Source: Athripsodes cinereus (Eukaryota > Arthropoda > Insecta > Trichoptera > Leptoceridae). From it: a stretch of 64,000 bases of DNA. Under the pieces are notes generated by a model. It was not told the origin of the DNA and ran no database searches. It saw nothing but the letters and a program-made list of their open reading frames with translations. The DNA is taken from positions 30,110,693-30,174,692 of the forward strand of contig OX388329.1 of assembly GCA_947579605.1 (NCBI GenBank), read 5' to 3'. Shown one piece after another: positions 37,601 through 49,123 of the stretch. How positions within the stretch are numbered: position 1 is the stretch's first letter; each line of letters opens with the position of its first letter. The position numbers and the translations under genes are program-made.

Positions 37601-37949
37601 TTACAACAGAATATTTTCACCATACAATTCTTTCTATACGGCATCGATTTTTTACTCCACATTATAACAATACTCGCGACAAACGTTTGCGCTATACACC
37701 AATACATTTATTTTTTAAATATGGACATTTAAATTATTTATCTTACGATTCCCGTTTCATTTTTTTTAAATTGTTTTCATATACATACACACATTAAATT
37801 ATTACATTTTCAATTAATATCAATACACATAATTACACAACAAAGATAAGAATTCTGAACTTCACGATTAGGTATATTCATCACACAATACATTTAAAAT
37901 TTTAGGGTCTACAACTATGCGAGTTGTACGATCCCGGACGAGCCCCCAA
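34646..37949. other. Interior of the 2.5 kb-LTR element
   Basis: No coding potential recognised on either strand. It holds short direct repeats about 34700-34840 (units with AAGTTGAGAACCA.TGGTTA, spaced about 28-34 bp) next to the purine tract, and scattered GGGTTAA motifs at 36620-36880. These may be packaging or structural RNA signals, or just low-complexity decay. Confidence 0.5.
37931..37948 (-). promoter_or_regulatory. Primer-binding site for tRNA-Pro
   Basis: Minus-strand TGGGGGCTCGTCCGGGAT, one base from the LTR edge. This is the classic tRNA-Pro primer-binding sequence also used by gammaretroviruses. Perfect 18-nt match to the sequence I recall; it fixes the element's orientation. 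Confidence 0.85.
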
Positions 37950-40445
37950 ATTGATACGATTTCGTCCACTAGGACGATCGCATCCTTCATTATACAAAAT
38001 TATCAAAAAGGAAATATCCAATATTATATAAGAAAAGAATTTACATTATTTATACATAAGAAAAGTATATAATTTGGCTCGTAACCCCCAGCTTCGCTAC
38101 ATACATTTTGCAATGTACATAAGCGAAACACATAGAAAATTAATTATATTATAGAGAAAGTATATAAAGATATTTGCAAGTAAAACAGATTAATATTGGC
38201 TCAAGTTCATGTCTAGGGATGATTCTACTTGGTCTGTACAAGAGGAATGCATTGTGTGTGGGTGTGTACATATTTCAATTATACATGTTATACTTACGTA
38301 AAGTTCAGAGAATTCTTTATCCTTTGGTTTCATCATTTTCTTATGGTCATCATATCATTATAGAATACTTAGGTAATTTATGCAATAATGTTTCTTCTGT
38401 TAGCACAATTTATATTGCAAAGATTCTACTTATATCTTTCCTTGAATAGAATTATAGATATATATCTCCAAGTAAACAATAAAAAATTAGTAGTAGTAGT
38501 AGGAACAAAGATTATCATAAGTACATCAGACCTTTCCAAGAAAGTGGATATATTATTTCCATCAGTGGAGCCATTCCTTTAACTCTTTGTTGCTTTCATA
38601 GTAAAATAATAGGGTCTTTCATCCATTGGTTGATCAAGGAATTGAACCTTTGTGACATAACTTCTCCAAGTATAGCTAGGTTATTGGAAGATTATATACA
38701 AGGAGGCGGAGAGATGTACTTTAGTATTATTAAGAGTATTGAATCTACTGGTGGGTATACAAAATGAATTTCAACAGAAAGATATCGGATGGTAAGTGAT
38801 TTACATTTATTGTGTAAACATATACATTACATAACAAGACAGTTATTTTCAAAGTAAATTTGTAGGGAATAACATTCCGTTCAATATACAAAGTTATGAA
38901 AGTTATACCATATTCGGACTGAGACAATAAAACACACAATGGTAATTATCAAATACACCATCCTTGGTATTACAATATAAATCAATACCTGGTTTATCAA
39001 GTGATTTATAAATATTTAATTGGAATCATTCATTCTTCATTCAAACTCAAAATCTTAAATTATTACACAAAGGAAATTAATATATAGATAGTTCAACGAT
39101 TATATGAACTTAGTTATGAAAAAATTATCAATATATATACATCATATACAGTAGTAATATAGTCACTTACAGATAGACTGGCGATCAGGATAAGAATAAC
39201 ACAAAGACAAGTATGTTATTGTTAACGTATTCTGCACTCATAGACGGAAGACGGCAGGATCGTGAAAGAAACATACTCTGATGCTACTATGGCGGTCGCT
39301 GGTTATACTCAAAGACGTACAGGGGTGTGGTGGTGTCAGAATCTGATAGATCCTGTCCTCAAGACGGAAGAGATCACTACTTCTCAAGAGACATGGGATA
39401 TCTTATACGTTCTTACAATATCCTCAGTGTAAAAGGCAGAAGGCGTCACTATTTCAATATTCCTTTCAGAAATACTCAGCTAGTCTTTTAATCACTCTTT
39501 TGACAAGGGTATGGACCGGAGAAGTTACTAGAGTATTACCCAGTTCACATTGTAATGCGAGTTATATCGGTAAATCACCGCTACGCGATATACTGACTAT
39601 CCGAGGTGAAGCTGTACACGCTGAAGATTTAGGAACACATTCGCAATTTCAATCAAATTCACAATACTGGGAAAGTAGAAAGAACAGTTTATGTGATTGT
39701 TCATGATTCCTAACATAGAATATTTGTTCAGAAACAATGGATTATCTAATTTCACACGGTTATGAATAATGGCGGCAACAGCAAAAACCACGCCCAAAAC
39801 CAACATATATTATTATACTCAAAACTTCCAAATATTATCATTATCACCATTAGAATCGTAGTCTATATATATCTCAAATATAATATAAGCTTGTCTATAA
39901 CATTATTCTGTTTATTAATTACTATTAATTATTAATCGTTATTATTGTTCCTTGATATTGGCGGTATGATTGGTCGCGCACGTAAAACTAACACAGATAT
40001 TTAAAGTACATTATTAACGACACACAATAAGAATTGTTTTACGTACAACAGAGGGCAACACACTTGTTTATCACATTACGAAGTTAAGTACTATTACATA
40101 ATTATTGTTAGTATTATTATTGTGTCGGAGTTACGCACATCGCTATTCGCGACTAAGGCGGGAAGGGACAAACCCTTCTTTCGTCCAACCTATGCCATGG
40201 TTTGCGGGTAACTGAATTTACTTGCAAGCGACGCGAGGAGGAACAGGCACGTTTAACGGTTATTCTTCAAGGGAATGAGAATCATACGATGTGGTGCCGT
40301 GTGCAGATCGAAGCATCAGCCAGTCACGTGTTCTTTGTAACGTACAATTATTATTATTATTACGGAAGACTCACAGACAACAAATGACTGTAGGAACATT
40401 AGCCAGTATGAACTTCTCCGCAGCGATTATTTAATGCGTAGCATT
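37950..40445 (-). repeat. LTR, right copy (5' LTR of the minus-strand element)
   Basis: 2496 bp partner of 32154-34645, four bases longer because of the TAG repeat near 38490. Confidence 0.9.
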
Positions 40446-40619
40446 ATGTTGAAAATATCGACATGAATATTCAAATTATTAAACAATTTTATAGCCTTTC
40501 CGACAGGAGAGTTTGGTATTATGTTTGTTCTGCTACCAGGGATAAAAAAGTAAATTCTGTCGAGAACGATTGAACGACACTGGGACGTAGATACAAAACT
40601 CACTCAAAATCATTGGATT

Positions 40620-40955
40620 ACTTATAAAGCCACTCAAGAGTTTGAAAAAATGCCTCGCACATGTGGAACGAATGGAAGGAAAATGATGACAAAGAAGATA
40701 TACATAGTTGCCTGAAAGAAGTGGTGTGAAGAAGCGCGGGCGTCCTAGAATTACATGGCTTGATCACATGGATCAAATTCTCAAGAATGGCCGTGTGTTG
40801 AGTAAGAGAAATAGACGTGCGTGCATGAGAAGTTGCATGAATGTAGAAGAAGGTTAAGAAGTATGTAATGAACAGATCTATATGGCGTTCCATTCTGTCT
40901 GCCTACCCCACTTGGAATACAGTGTGAGAATATAGACGATATATAAATTATGTAA
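40620..40955 (+). mobile_element. LINE group D fragment, decayed
   Basis: GATGACAAAGAAGATATACATAG, then CATGGCTTGATCACATGGATCAAATTCTCAAG, CGTGCGTGCATGAGAA and CCTACCCCACTTGG..ACAGTGTGA match group D through to its 3' end. Confidence 0.8.
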
Positions 40956-41382
40956 GTTTATATGTACAATGTATTTGACAGATTCTGATGTTAGCTTTAC
41001 AGGGAAATAGTAAAGGTCAGATGGTGTGACGTGTAACTGTGAGGATATTTATTTATTTATTTTATGTGTGTAGGTATGTACATACATTATTCATCATACA
41101 TAGTGCCCACAAGGGAAACGGTTCTCCTGAACAAATACATTGCGGACGCACTCCTAACAAAATAATATACAATCATGTACCTACATACATTTACATACAT
41201 ATTATTATTAAATACACACATTCATAATGGGAGCAAACGGAAAAGTGTATAGGTACCTATCTAGTACCTACCTACCGTGGATATACATTACAATAAATAA
41301 TTTACAACTATAGTTATATATATGTAAGGTATCATATGTAGTAATATATATATCGACTGTCTAGTTCCACACACAGAATTTT

Positions 41383-41665
41383 TTTTTTTTTTTTTTATTT
41401 GCAAAAATAAAATAAAACCGGCAAAAATAAAAACGCGTCGGATCTTGTCACCAATTTTTCGTTCCCATTGGTTAATGTCAAGTACGAACGGCACGCGCCA
41501 TTCGCGGCCCCGCCCCATTTCTTTCTTGTCGCAAATTGTCTTACATCCGCATCCGCATGAACATCCGCATCGATTATTGCGGATGCGGATGTGGATGCAG
41601 ATGTCCAAATACATGCGGAAGCTCCGCATTTGCGGATGCGGATGCGAATATTCGCAACATCCCTG
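41383..41665. mobile_element. Hexamer-rich hAT MITE, one end missing
   Basis: The right end GCGAATATTCGCAACATCCCTG at 41644-41665 and the whole GCGGAT-rich body match 48006-48280 in inverted orientation. The left part beyond the T-run at 41383 is lost. GC-rich, with overlapping frames that only look coding. Confidence 0.75.
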
Positions 41666-42717
41666 GTGCATACCTACTACGAGATTGGTATTTTTGGGCG
41701 TCAGGGTATAGTTTAGAATAGTACCTATTATGTAATAATAGCACATTATATTCCATCTCATATGGAATTTTACAACAGACATGTAGCTACGTATTATATT
41801 ATACATACTAAGTTTTTAACATTTGTTGTCAACACGTACTTTAGTGCTCTACTGAGTTTAAAATCTTCTTTACAGTTAATCGTAAAACAATTCCAAGTTT
41901 TAATATATCATTCGGTGGAGAATTTTGCGCTCTTTCCAATGGACATAGTTATTTTTCTTTACCTAACATACAGTGAAAGTTATTGTGATTTTCTTGTGAA
42001 AAGTGGGAAAAGTGAGTGAAAAGTGAAAACGCTGCCTCTGCTAAGGGTCCGAGAGACAAAATTCAAACGCATATCCGTAGAGGACCTTGGCCCAGTTAAG
42101 AAAGCTCGCGGTGACACCCTCACAGCTACAATAGTTTTCATGGAAAACCAGATTTTCTCTTGTGAAAATTTCCAAAAATTTTCCAATTTTTTTAATTTTT
42201 ATTTTTTTTCAATAAGCATAAAAATTGACAAAAGACTCTGTTTCTATTTTTTTAATGGGACTTATATTAAGAAAGTTATACCAAGTTAAAGATAAAATAA
42301 GACATTTTTACAAAGTGCCACCAAATCTTAAAGAGGTATTGTTTTTTGCTCTACACCATTAAAAAGACAATAAAATTTGCCACATAAAACCTCGTGGTGG
42401 TGATACTCTATCTCTCAGGGTGTGGAAGCTGTAAGCCGAAATAATATTTTTATCATACAATTCGGACTGCATAAGGTATTACTACCCGCCCTCCTAGTGA
42501 GAGTTGATTGCTTTGCCGTGATATACCTATTAATATTCATAATTCGCCTCTTACTTTGTGCATAATAATATTAAGATTACTGAATTACCTGTTCTGAGTT
42601 CATCATTGTGACTGTTTTGAGTTTATCAGACTGATTTAAATTTACTGATTTCGCCACGTCGAAAGTGGACATAATATAGAATATTTTTAAAACAAAAAAT
42701 TGTCATATTCAAACCTC

Positions 42718-43788
42718 ATGATGGCGTGTAATGCGTGTGGTGAGGCAGTTATGGCAGAGGATTTGTTGCAGTGTGTGCAGTGTGGGGGTGCTTTCCATTT
42801 TACCTGCCATGGAATTGCTGAAGCTACGTTTAGAAAGATGGGTACTAGAAGGTCAAGCTGGAAATGTCACAGTTGCAGATCCACGTCCAAGTCAACCAGG
42901 GACGCTTGTGATGCTCAACAGAATGCACTTGCTCTCTCTGCTCCTTCAAGAAATGTTGATGTTTCGTTGATTCCAACAGCTACGGAACCGACTAATACAG
43001 AAATAATGGCGCAGATTGTGGCCTTAAGAGAGGATTTCATTTCTATTCTTAAGGAGTTCCAAGAGTTTAAGACAACGTTTGATTTGCATGGATCCATGTT
43101 GAATACTCTCAATGATAAGTATAATGTTATTGAGAGTAAGGTTCAGAGCTTAGCCAGTATTGACAAAATGGTAAAAGATAATACATGCAAACTGAATGCA
43201 ACGATTGAGACAATGAACGGTCTGCAGTCTGGGCCACCCATTTCGGAAGGGAACAATGAGGAGATCAAAGAGTTAAAATCTGCCGTTGTTCGTCTCACAC
43301 AGGAAAATAATGACAGAGAACAATATTTGAGGGTGAATAATCTTGAGATTATTGGTATTCCAGAGAACAAAGAGGAGTCTTTAAGTGATATTCTGTCTAA
43401 AATTGCAAGTAAACTGGAGGTAACCTTGGATCTCAATGATGTTAATTTCACTCGTCGAGTTGCGGCATGGAGTACTGATAAAAAACCATCAAAGATAATC
43501 GTACAATTCAGAAAGAGGAACCTTGTTGAAGCTTTCATTGCGGCCGTGCGTAGAAAGAGAGGACTTAATGCCAAGGAATTGGGTTTCCAGGGACAGGATT
43601 TCCAGGTTTATTTAAACCATCATCTAACTCCAACTAACAAAAGACTCTACAGACAAGTCAGAGAATTGGCTAAGACAAAGGAATATCAATTCACATGGAT
43701 CAAACAATGTAGAATATACACTAGGAAAGATAGCAAGTCGAGAGCCATCCTCATTGGAAGAGAGTCTGATCTTCAGAAAATATTTTGA
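42718..43788 (+). CDS. LINE ORF1 protein with PHD finger and coiled coil
   Basis: 356 codons from the first ATG (42718, doubled at 42721) to TGA. Residues 4-53 make a PHD-type C4HC3 zinc finger (C4, C7, C19, C22, H27, C30, C50, C53). A Ser-rich linker and heptad-like region (about 100-200) predict a coiled coil. Residues about 210-350 hold an RRM/CTD-like nucleic-acid binding region with NNLEIIGIPE and FTRRVA, as in ORF1p of jockey/CR1-type LINEs. It should bind the element RNA as a multimer; a PHD finger might also read histone tails (inference). The stop lies nine bases before the ORF2 ATG. Confidence 0.88.
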   Translation: MMACNACGEAVMAEDLLQCVQCGGAFHFTCHGIAEATFRKMGTRRSSWKCHSCRSTSKSTRDACDAQQNALALSAPSRNVDVSLIPTATEPTNTEIMAQIVALREDFISILKEFQEFKTTFDLHGSMLNTLNDKYNVIESKVQSLASIDKMVKDNTCKLNATIETMNGLQSGPPISEGNNEEIKELKSAVVRLTQENNDREQYLRVNNLEIIGIPENKEESLSDILSKIASKLEVTLDLNDVNFTRRVAAWSTDKKPSKIIVQFRKRNLVEAFIAAVRRKRGLNAKELGFQGQDFQVYLNHHLTPTNKRLYRQVRELAKTKEYQFTWIKQCRIYTRKDSKSRAILIGRESDLQKIF

Positions 43789-43797
43789 CTATTTGAA

Positions 43798-46700
43798 ATG
43801 GATGTTCATCAAAATGTAATGATTGATTACTCCTTTTTGTTCCCGTTTTCTATTTCTGAAACATGTTATATTTTTTTCGTATTTGTAATTTTTATAAAGT
43901 TTATGCCTACGTGTACATCATCACAATCTTCCTCTCTTACCTCTACACCCCTTACCTCTTTAGCATCATCTAAGATTTCCCCATTGAAGACCGCCGAATT
44001 CAATCCTCTATTTAAACTTATACCACCGGCAGTTTAACGACATATTACCAAAACGTCAGGGGTCTTAGAACTAAAACACATACTTTTTATAATAACATTT
44101 TGTGTAATGATTATGACATTGTCTGTCTTACAGAATCTTGGCTGAATGACACTTTTTATGACCACGAGCTTTTTGATGACCGATATTGCGTTTACAGACT
44201 TGATAGAGATTACGATACTACTAACCAAAAATTGGGAGGCGGAGTCCTTATCGCAGTAAAGTCCAATTTAACAGCAACTGTTAACAAGGGTTGGGTTTCA
44301 GACTCAGGTGCAGAGGAATTATGGATTACCATTACCTTGTCGACCTCAAAAAGAGTGAATCTGTGTTGTGTATACCTGCCCCAAGGCCGGAGTCATTCGC
44401 AGAAGCTGGGTAAGTTTTTTGAAAATGCATCGCAACTTGTGTTGAATAATGTGGATGATGAATTTATATTGTTGGGCGATTTTAATGTGCCTGGAATCTG
44501 CTGGGTTTCGGCTGATGAACCCAATGCTTTCAAAGTTGACAACCATAGTTTTCATAACTCACCTTTGACAGATTTCATGTCGTTCACAGATTTTAGGCAG
44601 CATAATGGCGTTACTAACATGAATGGTCGAATACTCGACCTTATACTTAGTAATATTGACAGTTGTAGAGTATCTCATTGTGCAGACTCCCTGGTTAGTG
44701 AAGATTCACACCACAAATCTTTATTGATACAATTTGACAACGATAGTTCATCATATATAAAATCGAAAAAGAGGCGGGTGAATCAGTTTCATAAAGCTAA
44801 TTATGAGCAAATAAAATTGTATTTGGCGAATGTTGATTGGGCCGGTAATTTCTCAGGAATGACTGTTGGAGATGCACTGAATCGATTTTATGAAATTCTA
44901 GATAATTGTGTACAATTATATGTTCCGTCAAAAATACGTACGAGTTCTCAGAGATTCCCTGTTTGGTATTCATATCCATTGATCAAAGTGATTAAGGAAA
45001 AGCTCAAAATTCATAAGAGATGGAAAAAGTCTGGCTTGCTTGAGGATTACGATGAGTATTCTTTGCTTAGAGCACGTCAAAAAACACTACAAGCTGAATG
45101 TCATAGAACGTATATTACCCGAATCGAGTCAAACATTAAAAAGGACCCAAAGAATCTCCATGGTTATATAAGATCTATGAAGCCACACTCAGGTTTCCCA
45201 CAAAATATGTATTATAAAAACACGGTAACAAGTGACATAAGTGAGATGTGTGAGATGTTCAGTGATTTTTTTCATTCCTCCTTTGCATCAGGTTCCTGTC
45301 CAGTGCCTAACGTAGAGAGTTCCGGTGAGATTGACGTTTCACACATTTGTTTTGAACCATCTGACATTTTGAAAAAGCTCAAACAAATGGATCTGGGTAA
45401 GGGTCCGGGTCCCGATGGTATTCCTCCGCTATTTATCGTTAACTGTGCGGAAGAACTGGTCACTCCACTTTCCATTTTATTTAATTTATCATTCTCGACA
45501 GGAATGTTTCCGGATGTTTGGAAAAGATCTTTTGTAACCCCTATTTATAAATCTGGAAATAAGAATGACGTGCAGAACTATAGGCCTATTTCTAAGCTCT
45601 CTTTGTTCAGCAAGTTGATGGAGAGAATTGTGGTGGAACAGTTGACCCCAGCATTGAAAGGTTTTATTCTCCCAAATCAGCACGGATTTTTTAAGGGTAG
45701 ATCGGCTGACTCAAACTTGGTTGAATTCACAGAATACGTATACGGTTCGATGAGTGGTGGGGGACAGGTTGACGCCGTGTACACGGATTTCTCGAAAGCG
45801 TTTGACAAAATCAACCATGAAATTTTAATTCATAAGCTCGGGAGGTACGGAGTGCACGGCAACTTATTGCGATGGTTGTCATCTTACATCAGAGATAGAC
45901 TTCAAGCGGTGTCAGTCGATGGTAATACTTCGTCATTTCGAAGATGCCCATCTGGAGTTCCACAGGGTTCACATTTGGGACCAGTATTGTTTATTTTATA
46001 CATAAATGATATTCAACAGTGTTTCAGATCATCTTATTTCTTAATATATGCTGACGATATCAAAATATATAAAAAAATCAAATGTAACAGGGATTCCGAG
46101 CAGCTTCAGTCCGATTTACAGAGTTTATCTCAATATTGCTCAATGAATAGTCTATTTTTGAACGTTAACAAGTGCTGTACTATATCTTTCACTCGTCGCA
46201 ATACTCCTCAAATTTTTACTTATACTATAAATGGCATATCCTTGAAGAAGTGTAATGAAGTTAGGGACCTAGGTGTAATTCTGGACAGCAAAATGACGTA
46301 TATGGCCCATATTGAAGGGATTGTTGGTAGAGCATTCAGGCAATTGGGATTTATATTGAGAGTCTCCAAGCCATTTACGTCAGTGAGTACGCTAAAATTA
46401 CTTTTTTATACATATGTTAGAAGCTGTTTAGAGTATGCCACGGTTGTTTGGAACCCTCAATACATAACATACACTGATAGAATTGAGAGGGTCCAGAACA
46501 AATTTCTTAGGACTCTAAATTACAGATGTCGTGTTGCATTTGACAATTACCGACTTTCAGCCCAATATCACAAAATAATGACTTTAGAAAATAGACGTAC
46601 TGTGGCTGACATGATTTTTTTATATAAAATTATGAACAACATTGTTGATTCTGCTGACTTATTAAACAGACTTTACTTTAACTGCCCTACACGACGGACT

Positions 46701-46886
46701 AGAACCACATTAACATTTAAACAACCTTCTTGCACGACTAACTATCTGCAGAGCTCATTCATATACCGAGCATGTAACAATTTCAACTCATTTTTTAACA
46801 ATATAGATATATTCGATACATCCTTGGAACGTTTCAATGACACTATAAAAAGATCCCTGGTGACTTCGGGGTCTCTTGGGGTTTAA
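43798..46886 (+). CDS. LINE ORF2: AP endonuclease and reverse transcriptase, with a frame break near the start
   Basis: The main frame (open 44016-46886) starts with TYYQNVRGLRTK, the first strand of an APE-type endonuclease, then LTESWL, LGDFNVPG and EDSHH. The reverse transcriptase has FVTPIYKSG..NYRPIS, FSKAFDKINHEIL, CPSGVPQGSHLGPVLF and the catalytic YADD, followed by a C-terminal domain ending at 46886. No ATG precedes the endonuclease in this frame. The natural ATG at 43798 opens another frame that stops at 44035, so translation would need a -1 shift in 44016-44034, or this copy has an indel. ORF2 would cut target DNA and copy the element RNA. Confidence 0.88.
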
Positions 46887-47389
46887 TCATTTGATGCTTT
46901 CCTTTTTGCTCCAATTTCCTGTCCCATTCCTTTATTCCCTTCTAGATTGGAGATGATTTATTGCACGTGCTTGAAGCTTTCTTTTTTTTTCTTGAAATAT
47001 CTGTTTTTTTTTCTCGTGTTTACTACAAAATGTTAATGTTGCATTATACTATACCAAATAATTTTACAAACTTTGCTGGTTTATTAATTGTAATTGATTT
47101 GTCTGTGTATTGTCATTTGTGTTATACTGTTTGTTTGTGAAATAAAATAAAATAAAAAAAAAAATATTATTATGTATAAACATATAGTTAGGTTAATATA
47201 ACTGAGAACCGTAAAATATAATTTAACAAGAAAATACTACAATGCCGTTGCGTTGGTTTTGCGGCCAAGCTTTTGTGTGAAATATAATTCTACTGATATT
47301 TTTATTGTTACTTATGTATACGAATATAAACATTTTGGATTGCAGTTCAGGGAAATATTACTTATTACTTATACAACTTACATTCAAAT

Positions 47390-47870
47390 CATGTGACAGT
47401 ATTTTGGCTCTCGTAAAGCTTTTGTTCAATACGTGCATCATCCCAATCCTTCTATATGGCTGCGAGTCTTGGCACTTAACCAAGGCTCAAGAGCGGAAGA
47501 TACTAAGCTTTGAAAACAAGTGTCTTAGAAGGATTTTGGATCTCAGATGGTATGAACATGTTACAAATGATGCTGTGCGCCGGCGCACCCAGCAGAGACC
47601 TGTAATCTCCGTAATACAAGAGAGACGATGGTCCTGGCTGGGACATGTTTTGAGAATGCCCAATGATAGTTGGCCAAAAAGAGCACTGTTCTTCCGTCCG
47701 CAGGGGTTCCGTCGGCCCGGGCGTCCCTCTTTTACAATACACCGTTCCTATGACAACGATATCAGAGCGCAAGGAATGTCGTGGGAAGAGGTGACGCAAT
47801 TGGCACAGAGACGCTCTGAATGGAGGAGGCTGGTTTCTGCCCTGTGCTCCCGAGAGGAGCATTGAGGGCG
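47390..47870 (+). mobile_element. LINE group C C-terminal copy (open frame)
   Basis: A clean frame to 47865 encodes CESWHLTKAQERKILSFENK, RWYEHVTNDAVRRRTQQRPV, WSWLGHVLRMPNDSWPKRAL and RRPGRP, ending LVSALCSREEH. It is the tail of a reverse-transcriptase ORF with no RT core. A GAT repeat tail follows at 47868-47882. Well preserved, so relatively young. Confidence 0.82.
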
Positions 47871-48005
47871 ATGATGATGATGAAAGCTTTTGTAGGATTT
47901 GTAAAGTTCTATGAAAATAATAGTGCTCGCCAAAATAGACATTTTTTACACCAAGACATTTTCATACATCAACTTACAACATTAGACGGAAATGGAGCTT
48001 TGAAC

Positions 48006-48515
48006 CAGGGATGTTGCGAATATTCGCATCCGCATCCGCAAATGCGGAGCTTCCGCATGTATTTGGACATCTGCATCCGCATCCGCATCCGCAATAATCG
48101 ATGCGGATGTTCATGCGGATGCGGATGTAAGACAATTTGCGACAAGAAAGAAATGGGGCGGGGCCGGCGAATGGCGCGTGCCGTTCGCACTTGACATTAA
48201 CCAATGGGAACGAAAAAATTGGTGACAAGATCCGAAGCGTTTTTATTTTTGCCGGTTTTATTTTATTTTTTTATTTTTTTGCCGGTTTTTGCAAATAACA
48301 AAAATAAATTCACCAAAAAAACCATCATATTATTGTAGCAACAATTTCGTCACATATTTGACAGTGGGGCCTACCAACTAAGATAGTTCCTAATTTTTTC
48401 TATAACATCTTGAACATCCGCATCCGCATCCGCATCCGCGGATGTGAGCCTTCAAAAATCCGCATCCGCATTCACATCCGCGGATGTGTAAAAATCGACA
48501 TCCGCAACATCCCTG
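48006..48515. mobile_element. Hexamer-rich hAT MITE, complete
   Basis: Terminal inverted repeats CAGGGATGTTGCG.. / ..CGCAACATCCCTG and an exact 8-bp target duplication CTTTGAAC (47998-48005, 48516-48523). No ORF. Clusters of GCGGAT/ATCCGC hexamers lie near both ends (48028-48130 and 48415-48500), likely transposase-binding repeats. 510 bp. Confidence 0.9.
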
Positions 48516-48564
48516 CTTTGAACAAACCAACATATAATATTAATTGTTGTCAGTGTCAATATTG

Positions 48565-48757
48565 GTTTCCCGTGAGTCCCCGGTAAAGAATAAGTCTCCC
48601 ACTTTTTCTCTAAGTTTTTCAGTGTCCTGTAAAAAGCAAAAGTTCGTAAAACTTATGTTTATATACACCTAACCATGTTTATTGTATGTGGCTGGTCTAG
48701 TGGCTACCCAACTTGTGGAATATGCCGTGATGGGATAGTACGTTATAGTATATATAT
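48565..48757 (+). repeat. Repeat R copy
   Basis: GTCCCCGGTAAAGAATAAGTCTCCCACT, GTGTCCTGTAAAA, TGGCTACCCAACTTGTGG and TATGCCGTGATGGGATAGTA in R order. The middle is deleted. Confidence 0.75.
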
Positions 48758-49052
48758 GTAAAAAATCTATGTTTAGCTTGGAGGTTAATCATGTGAATTT
48801 TATGTAACTTACCTAATAATTTTTCAAATCTATAGGTGTAGAATTAATCGATATTTTCTTAAATTAAATCAATGAAATGTTTCATTGGATTAAAAACTTG
48901 CGAATGAAATACAAATAGAACGATATAAAAATTTATTTAAAATAAGTAAATTGAATATATAACATAATATATAATATTTTGATAATGAAATCAGATGTGT
49001 TGAGTGATGACAAAGGCTGTGAAGTCGTAGTGGTGAAGAATAGTGTATTAGT

Positions 49053-49123
49053 ATGGCGGGATCCAGTAAAAACAGTTCGTACAACTGCCTCTCCAGCTGG
49101 GATAGTTACGATAAAATACCGAG
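49053..49123 (+). CDS. SLO2: SLO2 coding exon 1 (start exon)
   Basis: ATG at 49053 begins 23 codons plus two bases, then the donor GTAAGT at 49124. The upstream reading frame is closed by TAG 12 bases before the ATG, so this is the first possible start in the exon. The Ser/Asn/Tyr-rich N-terminus is not conserved, but the split Arg codon completed at 51435 runs straight into the conserved pre-S1 block. Upstream untranslated exons or other start exons may exist; I cannot see them. Confidence 0.85.

Larger units (their letters stand above)
32154..40445 (-). mobile_element. LTR retrotransposon with 2.5 kb LTRs, no coding capacity
   Basis: LTRs at 32154-34645 and 37950-40445 are nearly identical (one small TAG-repeat indel plus a substitution near 34152/39952). 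Flanked by a 5-bp duplication ATGTT (32149-32153, 40446-40450); the exact cut could shift a base. On the minus strand, one base after the LTR comes TGGGGGCTCGTCCGGGAT, the 18-nt site for tRNA-Pro (37931-37948). A purine-rich tract GAAAGGGAG precedes the other LTR (34646-34656). The 3.3 kb interior has no ORF above about 70 codons. Best described as a LARD-like non-autonomous Gypsy-type element; clade is inference. Confidence 0.88.
41735..47167 (+). mobile_element. Jockey/CR1-type LINE, near full length
   Basis: 5' UTR, ORF1 (PHD-finger RNA-binding protein), ORF2 (endonuclease and reverse transcriptase), a 3' UTR and an A-rich AAATAAAATAAA tail at 47140-47165. TATTATGTA occurs at 41726-41734 and again at 47168-47176, a possible target duplication, which would give a 5' UTR of about 980 bp; that 5' edge is uncertain. 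All known catalytic motifs of ORF2 appear intact. Confidence 0.85.

Noticed and set aside
41445..41711. Overlapping ORFs rich in Pro/His/Arg, also at 47820-48228
   Set aside because: Product of the GCGGAT hexamer MITE read in several frames on both strands.
44011..44017. TTTAAAC, the classic -1 frameshift heptamer, inside the ORF2 frame overlap
   Set aside because: In the frame opened at 43798 the codons here are TTT AAA CTT, so the heptamer is out of register for standard tandem slippage. I do not claim programmed frameshifting.
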